A stretch of DNA of 64,000 bases from Candidatus Parcubacteria bacterium. Lineage in GTDB: Bacteria > Patescibacteria > Paceibacteria > UBA9973 > UBA918. Under the pieces are notes generated by a model, which was given only the letters and a program-made list of their open reading frames with translations, was not told where the DNA came from and ran no database searches. The DNA lies in assembly GCA_021731405.1 (NCBI GenBank), contig JAKFXN010000004.1, positions 1 to 64,000 on the forward strand. Reading direction: 5' to 3'. Shown in pieces: positions 56,733-64,000 of the stretch. Both the position numbers and the translations under genes were made by a program. Position 1 is the first letter of the stretch. Each line of letters opens with the position of its first letter.

Positions 56733-58721
56733 ATGTCAGGGATACGGGATCAGCAGAATATGGATGATTTGCGCAAAAGACTCTACGAGCGTGATTTTGG
56801 AGAGGGTCAAACTAAACGTCACGGACTCACCAGTACAGAAGTGGATGTTTCGCGTGGTTGGGGTGATAGCAAAACACCCGCACCAGCTCCAGTCGTACCG
56901 CCAGTATCAGAGCAAATGGTCGTACCTGAAACCGCGCCAGAAATGGCTGCTTACGAAGCGCTTACCCCGCCGGTAGAGACAGTAGAAGAACCAGTGAAAA
57001 GGAAACGCTCTTATCGAATGATTATTGTCATTGCGTGTGTCGGGCTATTTATCGTAGCGGCGCTAGTCTCAAGCGCCTTCCTCTTTTTTGGTACCAATCA
57101 AATATCAGCCCGCAATATCAGCATCTCGCTCACGGCACCATTTTCAGTGGCGGCAGGAGAGAAACTTGGTATACAGGTGAGTGTAGCCAACCAAAACACC
57201 GTACAGATAGAAGCCGCAACACTCATTCTCAATTACCCAAGTGGCACGAAGACCGCTGATGCTGAAGCAAAAGACTTATATGAAGAACGGGTCCCAATTG
57301 AAGTGCTGACCCCCGGCCAGGCGCTCAATATTCCAGTCAACGTAATTTTGTTTGGTGAAGAAAACGAAGAGAAGGAGATTAAAGCGGTTATTGAATATCG
57401 AGTGGCGGGTTCAAACGGCACCTTCTTCAAAGACGCTGATCCAATTAAGGTAAAAATAAATTCTTCACCACTTGTCGTGCGAGTTGATGCGGTAGAAAAA
57501 GTTTCCTCAGGCCAAGAAATAGAAATCAAAATTACCCTGCAATCAAACGCCTCTGTAGTGCAGCGAAATATTCTTGTCGAGGCGGCGTTCCCAAATAGCT
57601 TCACGTTCTTGAATGCAGACCCGCAACCAGCGTATGGTCAAAACGTCTGGCTTGTTCCCGAGATTTTACCAGAAAGCGCGCAAACCATTACACTACGCGG
57701 CCGAGTGCGCGGCGTGGCTAAAGAGCAAGCACAAATACAGATAGCGGTCGGGGCGCCACGTTCAGACAATCAATTTATTATGGGTTCAGTACTCTCAAAG
57801 GCTGATACAAACTACGAGATAGAACGACCATTTATTGATGTTTTAGTTGATATCAATCAAGACACCGACGGTGAGGCGGTAGTGGATGCTGGTCTGGACG
57901 CTAATGTAGCGGTGCGGGTAAAAAATACGCTCGATGAAACTATCTACGATATGCGTGTCGAAGTCTCTCCAAACGGAAACCTGATTCGCGACAATCAGCT
58001 CTTGGTCCCGACTGGTTTTTATGACACTGACTCAAAGACTATCCGTTATGAAGTATCAGGCATGCCCTCACTCGCTGAGGTACGACCTGGGGAAACGCGA
58101 GACTTTCTCTTTACCGTACGGCCAGATATAAATCAGAACACTGCATCATTTTCTGTTTCTACAAATGTATACGCGCGCCGCGTAGGGGAAGCCAATGCCG
58201 CTGAAGAGATTGTTGGAACAGCACTGGCTGAAGCAAAGTATTCATCAACTATCTTGATAGACTCTCAGGTCGGTCGAAGCGATGGACCATTTACTGATAC
58301 GGGGTCAGTGCCACCTGTGGCAAACGCCGAGACGACCTACACCCTTACCTTTGCCGCAGCAGCAGGAGTAAATGACCTTACGGGCGCAGTGATGACCACT
58401 ACCTTGCCGCAGTACGTGATATGGCTGAACGAGTATGACGGAGAAGGGACAGTCGAATACAATCCAGTTGCCAAACAGCTTCGCTGGAATGTCGGTTCAC
58501 TTGGTGCAAAAACCGCCAAACAGCTTCAGGTGCAAGTCTCACTCTTGCCAAGTGTGACACAAGTTGGTACAACACCAGTACTCGTTGGTTTACAGGAGTT
58601 TCGTGCCACTGACCGATTTACCGAGGTGGGACTCCGTACATCACGATTACCGCTCAGTACTGAGCTTTCGACCGAAGCAGGCTTTGATAAAAACAACGGA
58701 GTTGTAGAAAGCGCACGGTAG
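56733..58721 (+). CDS. Large single-helix surface protein with repeated beta domains
   Basis: 662 residues. A cytoplasmic part of about 90 residues with Pro/Glu linker precedes one transmembrane helix (residues about 96-118). Then come about five Ig-like beta domains of about 110 residues with recurring VAAGEKLGI, VSSGQEIEI and VANAETTYTL-like landmarks, as in cell-surface adhesion proteins. No known family named with certainty. It is probably anchored with the bulk outside. The start may also be at 56760. Confidence 0.75.
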   Translation: MSGIRDQQNMDDLRKRLYERDFGEGQTKRHGLTSTEVDVSRGWGDSKTPAPAPVVPPVSEQMVVPETAPEMAAYEALTPPVETVEEPVKRKRSYRMIIVIACVGLFIVAALVSSAFLFFGTNQISARNISISLTAPFSVAAGEKLGIQVSVANQNTVQIEAATLILNYPSGTKTADAEAKDLYEERVPIEVLTPGQALNIPVNVILFGEENEEKEIKAVIEYRVAGSNGTFFKDADPIKVKINSSPLVVRVDAVEKVSSGQEIEIKITLQSNASVVQRNILVEAAFPNSFTFLNADPQPAYGQNVWLVPEILPESAQTITLRGRVRGVAKEQAQIQIAVGAPRSDNQFIMGSVLSKADTNYEIERPFIDVLVDINQDTDGEAVVDAGLDANVAVRVKNTLDETIYDMRVEVSPNGNLIRDNQLLVPTGFYDTDSKTIRYEVSGMPSLAEVRPGETRDFLFTVRPDINQNTASFSVSTNVYARRVGEANAAEEIVGTALAEAKYSSTILIDSQVGRSDGPFTDTGSVPPVANAETTYTLTFAAAAGVNDLTGAVMTTTLPQYVIWLNEYDGEGTVEYNPVAKQLRWNVGSLGAKTAKQLQVQVSLLPSVTQVGTTPVLVGLQEFRATDRFTEVGLRTSRLPLSTELSTEAGFDKNNGVVESAR

Positions 58722-58746
58722 TATACACTAGGATTTCAAACACATT

Positions 58747-60135
58747 ATGATAAAAGACAGCATGGACAAAGTAGTATCACTTTGTAAGCGGAGAGGTTTT
58801 GTATTTCAGGGTAGTGAAATCTACGGCGGTTTGGCCGGGGTCTTTGACTTTGGTCCGATGGGAGTTGAGCTTTTAAATAATCTTAAACGGTCTTGGTGGA
58901 AAGCCAATGTCTACGACAAAGAAAACTATTACGGACTTGATTCAGGAATGTTCAAGCATCCACGAGTTTGGGATGCGAGTGGGCATACTTCAGGATTCTC
59001 TGACCCTCTCTCGGAGTGTCGTGAGTGTAATACACGTATTCGTGTCGATAAGGAGCTAGGGAAAATTGGTATTGAAGCTGACGAAAAAATGTCTGAAGAG
59101 GAGATAAATAAATTATTTGACGAGAACCGAGACAAAATTGTTTGCCCAAAGTGTGGTCAAAAGAATTTTACGTCAGTGAAAGCTTTTAACTTGCTAATTA
59201 AATCGAACCTAGGAGACTTTACTGGAGAAGGGAGTGAACCAGTGTATCTTCCTGGAGAGGCTTGTCAGGGTATTTATCTTGATTACAAAAACATTGTTGA
59301 TTCAATGTCACCAAAGCTACCGTTTGGTATCGTACAAATTGGTAAAGCGTTTCGTAACGAAATCTCACCGCGGAACTTTCTGTTTCGTACGCGCGAGCTT
59401 GAGCAAGCAGACACACAACTTTTTGTTAAGCCAAACCAAAATAAAGAAGCTTACGAGCAAGTAAAGCAGGATCGTCTCAATTGGTATCTTTCAATTGGTA
59501 TCAAACCAGAAAATCTCCGCTGGAAGCAGCATGCCAATCTTGTATTTTATGCATCTGATGCATGGGACATTGAATACAATTTCCCGGGACTTGGTTTTGA
59601 TGAGCTAGAAGGAATTCATGACCGCACCAATTATGATCTCACTCAGCATATGGAATTTTCTGGTGCTGATTTACGATACACTGATCCTGAAACGGGGGAG
59701 AAGTATATACCATGGATTCTCGAAACTTCTGTTGGTATGGGACGTATGTTCTTGGCAGTAATATCTGACGCGTACCACGAAGAGGAAATGGATGGGTCTA
59801 CACGAGTGGTATTGAAACTTCATAAAGATCTTGCTCCATATCGCGTCGCTGTCTCGCCACTTCTAAAGAACAAACCAGAACTAGTAGAGAAAGCGCGAGA
59901 AGTATTTAAACTACTTAAGAAGGAGTTTGGAAATGTAGCGTGGGACGATAATGGCAATATTGGTAAGCGGTACCGACGCCAAGACGAGATTGGTACCCCA
60001 GCTTGTATTGTTATCGATTTTGAAACGCTCGGACAAGAAAAACCAGAGCTTAAAGACACGGTAACAGTTCGTGACCGTGACACTGGGGAGCAGATACGAG
60101 TTGCTATCGCAGACCTTATCTCTCATCTCAAATAA
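58747..60135 (+). CDS. glyS: Glycyl-tRNA synthetase, single-chain type
   Basis: 462 residues, class II. EIYGGLAGVFDFGPMGVEL is the typical start, followed by a Cys pair (CREC and CPKCG) forming a zinc site. Motif 2 is in GKAFRNEISPRNFLFRTREL, motif 3 near SVGMGRMFLAV, then a C-terminal anticodon domain. This is the alpha2, archaeal/eukaryal-like form and not the GlyQ/GlyS tetramer. Confidence 0.94.
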   Translation: MIKDSMDKVVSLCKRRGFVFQGSEIYGGLAGVFDFGPMGVELLNNLKRSWWKANVYDKENYYGLDSGMFKHPRVWDASGHTSGFSDPLSECRECNTRIRVDKELGKIGIEADEKMSEEEINKLFDENRDKIVCPKCGQKNFTSVKAFNLLIKSNLGDFTGEGSEPVYLPGEACQGIYLDYKNIVDSMSPKLPFGIVQIGKAFRNEISPRNFLFRTRELEQADTQLFVKPNQNKEAYEQVKQDRLNWYLSIGIKPENLRWKQHANLVFYASDAWDIEYNFPGLGFDELEGIHDRTNYDLTQHMEFSGADLRYTDPETGEKYIPWILETSVGMGRMFLAVISDAYHEEEMDGSTRVVLKLHKDLAPYRVAVSPLLKNKPELVEKAREVFKLLKKEFGNVAWDDNGNIGKRYRRQDEIGTPACIVIDFETLGQEKPELKDTVTVRDRDTGEQIRVAIADLISHLK

Positions 60136-60139
60136 TTAA

Positions 60140-60170
60140 AAAAACCGAAGCCTAGGCTTCGGTTTTTTTA
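60140..60170. terminator. Bidirectional terminator between glyS and the small gene
   Basis: AAAAAAACCGAAGCC and its complement around TA, with runs on both sides. Confidence 0.88.
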
Positions 60171-60335
60171 ATACCTCGAAATCTTGAACATCACCCAGAT
60201 TCCTATACAGGCGCCAATAGCATTTCCAATTACGCTGGCCATCGAGAAGCCAGCGGCTCCCCACAGGGCTGGTATGTATCCGCCCAAGAGTCCACCGACA
60301 AACATACCAAGATAAATAAGACGCTTTGATTCCAT
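60168..60335 (-). CDS. 55-residue small membrane protein
   Basis: An open frame on the - strand (MESKRLIYLGMFVGGLLGG at the start, IGIWVMFKISRY at the end) with two Gly-rich hydrophobic helices separated by PALWGAAGF. The Gly spacing recalls glycine-zipper proteins. It ends exactly at the bidirectional terminator and starts near TATACTTATA, a possible -10. Overlapping longer frames on this strand are Trp/Cys/Arg-rich and not credible. No family known. Confidence 0.65.
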   Translation of the reverse strand: MESKRLIYLGMFVGGLLGGYIPALWGAAGFSMASVIGNAIGACIGIWVMFKISRY

Positions 60336-60396
60336 AGCTATAAGTATAGCGCATGCTGGCTGTTATATTTTCCTTGCTGTGGTAGGATATTTTTAC

Positions 60397-61845
60397 ATGA
60401 AAGACTTAAAAGCCCGCTACATTACTACTACCTTACCGTACGTAAACTCTGATCCTCATATTGGGCATGCTCAGGAATTTATCCAAGCAGATGCCCTTGC
60501 TCGCTACTGGCGCGAGCTTGGATACGATGTTTTTTTTAATACTGGTACTGATGAACATGGTCAGAAAATCGCTCAGAAGGCTGACGAAAAAGGTGAAGAT
60601 CGCCAGGTTTATGTTGACCACTATGCAGAGGAGTTTAAGAAACTTGGTGGTGCACTAAACCTCTCGTTTGATAATTTCATCCGTACTACCGACGAAGGAC
60701 ATAAAGCAGCAGCACAAGAGATTTGGCGTCGCTGTGAAGCCAAAGGCGATATCTACAAAAAGAAGTACAGTGGACTGTACTGTGTAGGGTGTGAACTTTT
60801 TTATAAAATTGATGAGCTCGACGAAAATAAGTGTTGCAAAATCCATGGCAAACCAGTAACTGAAATCGAAGAAGAAAACTATTTTTTCAAACTCTCAAAT
60901 TACCAAAACTATCTTGAAGAGTATTTGAGTGTAGAAGGGGTCATACTTCCAGAGTGGCGGAGGCTTGAAGCTATTAATTTTGTGAAAGGAGGTCTCGAAG
61001 ACTTTAGTATTTCCCGTGAAAAGGAACGTCTCAATTGGGGTGTGCCTGTACCAGGTGACGAAAACCAAGTTATGTACGTATGGTTTGATGCTCTTACCAA
61101 CTACATCTCGACACTCGGCTGGCCAGAGGAAGAAGGTAATTTCAAAAAGTATTGGATTGATGGAGAGGTAATACAAGTAGCGGGTAAAGACCAGGTGCGC
61201 TTCCAGTCTGTTATGTGGCAAGCGATGCTTAAGAGTGCTGGGGTGAAAGCCACTGACAAAGTGGTGTATCACGGCTTTATTAATAGTGGCGGACAAAAGA
61301 TGTCTAAGTCACTAGGGAACGTGATTTCACCATACGAACTAATTGCAAAGTACGGGACTGATGCGACTCGCTACTTGCTGCTTCGTCACGTTCATCCCTT
61401 TGATGATTCAGATGTCACTTGGGAAAAGCTCGATGAATGGTACACCGCCAATCTGGTAAATGGACTTGGCAACCTCGTCTCTCGTGTCATGAAGATGGCT
61501 GAGACACATCTAACAACTCCAGTTGCGGTAGAGGAGACTCCGCTCGAAGAGTCGTTTACAAAACTCATGAATGAGTACCAACTGGCGCAAGCGCTCGATC
61601 TTATCTTTAGTCATATCCAAAAAGGAGACGAATATATCCAAAGTACTGAACCGTTCAAGAAAATTAAAAGTGAAGTTGAGAGTGAGCGCGAAGAAGCGCT
61701 TGCAGTAATCGCAAAGCTTGTTCAGCACGTGTATACCCTCACGAATTACCTAAAGCCTCTTATGCCTGAAACAGCGGTTCTTATAGAAGAGGCGGTCAAA
61801 GCAAACAAAAAACCGGAAAATCTTTTCGGTCGGCTAGAAAAATAG
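60397..61845 (+). CDS. metG: Methionyl-tRNA synthetase, short form
   Basis: 482 residues. HIGH in DPHIGHAQEF, KMSKS in GQKMSKSLGNVI, and a zinc knuckle (YCVGCEL, then CCKIHGKPV). It ends soon after the anticodon-binding helices, with no C-terminal tRNA-binding domain; that domain is encoded separately at 13100-13432. ATG 60397 begins MKDLKARYI; an earlier in-frame start is unlikely. The hydrolase gene follows after 1 base. Confidence 0.95.
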   Translation: MKDLKARYITTTLPYVNSDPHIGHAQEFIQADALARYWRELGYDVFFNTGTDEHGQKIAQKADEKGEDRQVYVDHYAEEFKKLGGALNLSFDNFIRTTDEGHKAAAQEIWRRCEAKGDIYKKKYSGLYCVGCELFYKIDELDENKCCKIHGKPVTEIEEENYFFKLSNYQNYLEEYLSVEGVILPEWRRLEAINFVKGGLEDFSISREKERLNWGVPVPGDENQVMYVWFDALTNYISTLGWPEEEGNFKKYWIDGEVIQVAGKDQVRFQSVMWQAMLKSAGVKATDKVVYHGFINSGGQKMSKSLGNVISPYELIAKYGTDATRYLLLRHVHPFDDSDVTWEKLDEWYTANLVNGLGNLVSRVMKMAETHLTTPVAVEETPLEESFTKLMNEYQLAQALDLIFSHIQKGDEYIQSTEPFKKIKSEVESEREEALAVIAKLVQHVYTLTNYLKPLMPETAVLIEEAVKANKKPENLFGRLEK

Positions 61846-61846
61846 T

Positions 61847-62416
61847 ATGCGAAATGCAATCATCCTTCACGGAAATGGTGACAAAGAAGAGTATTATTCT
61901 GCGGACTATCCATCAGCGAGTAATTCCCATTGGCTTCCTTGGTTGCAGAAGCAATTACTTATAAATGATATAAGTGCACAAACACCCGAGATGCCCCATA
62001 GTTACGCACCAGACTACGCAGTATGGAGCCGTGAGCTTGAGAGATATGATATAGGCCCAGAAACAATTTTAGTAGGACACTCAAGCGGAGCAGGTTTTTT
62101 GGTACGTTGGTTGTCAGAACACAAGGATGTAAATGTAGGAAAAGTTATTTTGGTGGCACCGTGGCTTGATCCAAATCGTGAAGATAAAACAGACTTCTTT
62201 GATTTTAAAATTGACCACCATCTCGGCTCTCGAACTAAAGGTCTTACCATCCTTAGTAGCGATAATGATACTGATGATGTTAAGGAGAGTGTAAGAATCA
62301 TCGCTCTATCAGTAAGTCGAAATACACATACGTTACTTCACGGACAGGGTCATTTTGTAGGTGAAGAATTTCGTACCAAAGGATTCCCTGAGTTACTTGA
62401 AGAAATTTTAAAATAA
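61847..62416 (+). CDS. RBBP9/YdeN-family alpha/beta hydrolase
   Basis: 189 residues. HGNGDKEE near the start, nucleophile elbow GHSSGAGF, and a late His in HGQGHFVGEEF give a complete Ser-His pattern; the Asp is probably in SSDNDTDD. The family are small serine hydrolases of mostly unknown substrate. It lies 1 base from both neighbours. Confidence 0.87.
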   Translation: MRNAIILHGNGDKEEYYSADYPSASNSHWLPWLQKQLLINDISAQTPEMPHSYAPDYAVWSRELERYDIGPETILVGHSSGAGFLVRWLSEHKDVNVGKVILVAPWLDPNREDKTDFFDFKIDHHLGSRTKGLTILSSDNDTDDVKESVRIIALSVSRNTHTLLHGQGHFVGEEFRTKGFPELLEEILK

Positions 62417-62417
62417 A

Positions 62418-63275
62418 ATGAAATACACCTGTATCGACACCCATACCCACCTCAATCTTCCGGCTTTTGCGCAGGATAGGGAAGAAGTGCTCGCTCGAAC
62501 GCTCGCTGATAACGTGGCGCATATCAATGTCGGTACTACTGAAGCTACGAGCAAACTCGCCGTAGAGATTGCGGACGCGAATGAAGGTTCGTGGGCGATT
62601 ATTGGGCTTCACCCCATACAGACTGCGCCAGGTAGCGAAGACGAAGAGGAGACACGGGGCGGTACGCCGCATTCACATACCCCAGAAGTTTTTAACCCTG
62701 ACTTCTATCGCGCTTTGGCGAAAAGCCCCAAAGTCGTCGGTATTGGGGAATGTGGCTTTGACTACTACCATACTGAAAAAGGGAGCTATAGTGTGCAAGA
62801 AGAGGCCTTTATAGCCCAAATACAGCTCGCAAATGAGTTAGGACTGCCACTGATGATCCATACTCGTGGCCCAAAGCCAGGTGAGGAAAGTCCAACTGGA
62901 CGCAGTGTCTATGCAGATGTTTTGGCAGTCTTGAAGCAATACGCCAAGGTACCCGGAAATATCCATTTTTATGCTGGTACCAGAGAGGAGGCAGATACAT
63001 TTTTTGATATCGGCTTTACGGTTTCTTTTACGGGAGTGATTACCTTTGCCAAGGTGTATGAAGATATGGTGCGAGATATCCCACTTTCACTCATGCACGC
63101 TGAAACGGATTCGCCATATGTGGCACCTGTACCATATCGCGGTCAGCGCTGTGAGCCGCGCTATGTAGCTGAGGTGGCAAAAAAGATTGCGGAGATAAAG
63201 CAACTTCCGCTAGAAGAAGTACAAGAGCAATTACTCAAAAATGCCGAGAAGCTCTACAATATAAACCTTCATTAA
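62418..63275 (+). CDS. tatD: TatD-family metal-dependent nuclease
   Basis: 285 residues with metal ligands in IDTHTHLN, GECGFDYYHTE, MIHTRG and HAETDSPYVAP. A short acidic loop (SEDEEETRGG) and a HSHTPE insert are unusual. TatD proteins are 3'-5' exonucleases and apoptosis-like DNases. End of the metG operon, with a strong terminator after the stop. Confidence 0.93.
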   Translation: MKYTCIDTHTHLNLPAFAQDREEVLARTLADNVAHINVGTTEATSKLAVEIADANEGSWAIIGLHPIQTAPGSEDEEETRGGTPHSHTPEVFNPDFYRALAKSPKVVGIGECGFDYYHTEKGSYSVQEEAFIAQIQLANELGLPLMIHTRGPKPGEESPTGRSVYADVLAVLKQYAKVPGNIHFYAGTREEADTFFDIGFTVSFTGVITFAKVYEDMVRDIPLSLMHAETDSPYVAPVPYRGQRCEPRYVAEVAKKIAEIKQLPLEEVQEQLLKNAEKLYNINLH

Positions 63276-63306
63276 AAAACCGCTGGACTAAGTCCAGCGG
63301 TTTTTT
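63274..63306. terminator. Terminator between tatD and the VanY-type gene
   Basis: AAAAAACCGCTGGACT and complement, with A and T runs on both sides, serving both convergent genes. Confidence 0.9.
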
Positions 63307-63310
63307 AACT

Positions 63311-64000
63311 CTAATCAAATATTTTTACTAGGTACTCATCAATGGTGCGCTGGTCCCAGGTATAGAAGTCTGCGTTTTCTCGACGAAGGTCGGAAGCCAA
63401 GTCGATACCGACAAAGCGCCAGTGCCAGGGTTCAAATACGTAGAATCCGTTGTCTTCAGGATAGGAAAGTATAAATCCGTACTTATGAGCATTCTCAAGC
63501 AGCCATTTGTATTCTTCGGTCTGAGCGAAACTGGTGTACGCTCCGCCAGTAACTTGGTCACTGATGTCTACGGTGGTCCCAAGTTGGTGTTCTGAGTAGC
63601 CCTGGTCGGCCGAGAAGGCGTTGGCGCCACTTCCATACACCTGTGTGTACTGACCTTTTAGTGATTGCTGTTCATCAAAAGAGCGGTAGGCAGAAAGTAC
63701 CTTTAAGTCCATCCCGTCGTTTTCTGCGTCATCAAGCATGTCGTTCAGGAAGTCGATTGCGTCACCATGGAAGTACTGCTCTTGTCTTCCAGGCAAAATA
63801 TATTTTGTTTCTATCTTCGACAACTTCATTGGTACAAAGTTTTCATTCAGGAAGTAGGTACGTGAATATTTTTGTAAGAGTTCCTCGTCTGTTTTTGAAA
63901 GTTTGTCGAGAATACCAACGGTGCCAGAAATAGCTTTAATTTGATCTTCAAAGTCTTCGTTTTTGTCTTCTTCATGTCGTAAGTCACGTTCGACATCTTC
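63311..64000 (-). CDS. D,D/L,D-carboxypeptidase of VanY type (M15B), 5' end outside the window
   Basis: The frame stays open to the right edge, so the N-terminus is missing; 229 residues are visible. The Zn peptidase core has VLSAYRSFDEQ, SEHQLGTTVDI (His and Asp ligands) and EPWHWRFVG (last His). A charged helical segment precedes it (EEDKNEDFEDQ). It trims peptidoglycan peptides outside the membrane. The internal ATG at 63829 is probably not the start. Confidence 0.9.
   Translation of the reverse strand, partial: EDVERDLRHEEDKNEDFEDQIKAISGTVGILDKLSKTDEELLQKYSRTYFLNENFVPMKLSKIETKYILPGRQEQYFHGDAIDFLNDMLDDAENDGMDLKVLSAYRSFDEQQSLKGQYTQVYGSGANAFSADQGYSEHQLGTTVDISDQVTGGAYTSFAQTEEYKWLLENAHKYGFILSYPEDNGFYVFEPWHWRFVGIDLASDLRRENADFYTWDQRTIDEYLVKIFD

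Noticed and set aside
60136..60354. A 72-codon open frame on the - strand.
   Set aside because: It runs through the terminator and is rich in Trp, Cys and Arg; the overlapping 55-residue frame with two clean helices is more credible.
1..64000. CRISPR arrays, insertion sequences and rRNA genes.
   Set aside because: No regularly spaced repeats, no transposase and no rRNA segments were seen.

Overview
The window looks like a chromosomal segment of a Candidate Phyla Radiation bacterium, most likely Parcubacteria (Patescibacteria). The evidence is indirect: short tightly packed operons, many starts without a Shine-Dalgarno (SD) sequence, an ECF sigma factor paired with a DUF5667-type membrane protein, a PilM-N-O cluster, a stand-alone tRNA-binding domain beside a short MetRS, a CofE-like ligase next to folA and thyA, and secE-nusG-rplK with no adjacent rplA.

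Layout. 1-9700: copper and periplasmic redox island, with cupredoxins, a multicopper oxidase and a ferric-reductase-like membrane protein plus flavin reductase on the + strand, and DUF305, a MauE-like protein, CsoR and a P1B ATPase on the - strand under CsoR-type palindromes. 9.7-16.1 kb: two tRNAs, sigma/anti-sigma, ruvX, pilMNO. 16.1-22.4 kb: tRNAs, two paralogous ORFans, acyP, uppS, a pseudouridine synthase, rplS and a secreted protease. 22.4-33.8 kb: ABC exporter, secreted SGNH hydrolase, a GC-rich ORFan, an AAC(3)-I-like acetyltransferase, a second DUF305-MauE-CsoR set, two Nudix proteins, a TauD-like oxygenase, and a YibE/F protein with a His-rich tail. 33.8-47 kb: mscL, ribonucleotide reductase (ATP-cone on the small subunit), ORFan cassettes, a metzincin, secE-nusG-rplK, and a folate/thymidylate cluster. 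47-64 kb: three tandem small-RNA-like units, msrAB, argS, two more ORFan cassettes, an ileS carrying an internal histidine phosphatase domain, recO, glyS, metG, tatD and a VanY-type peptidase cut by the window edge.

The most unusual feature is a recurring module behind five of the six tRNA genes. Each module holds an inverted copy and then a direct copy of the 3' end of its own upstream tRNA. They enclose hairpins that share a 5'-GA-GC...GC-GA-3' arrangement. In four of five the inverted copy is split by a stable hairpin at or beside the acceptor/T-arm junction. The copies are tRNA-specific while the interior is family-like, so each module can close into an RNA whose base helix competes with the tRNA tail. 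No integrase is visible. I know of no description of this arrangement.

Other strong oddities are the IleRS-phosphatase fusion, a class of SD-led GC-rich ORFan cassettes with their own promoters and terminators, the duplicated copper module, a CPD instead of CPC motif in the copper ATPase, and the tandem promoter-hairpin units near 47.1-47.4 kb. All functional statements are from sequence reading; no searches or folding runs were made.
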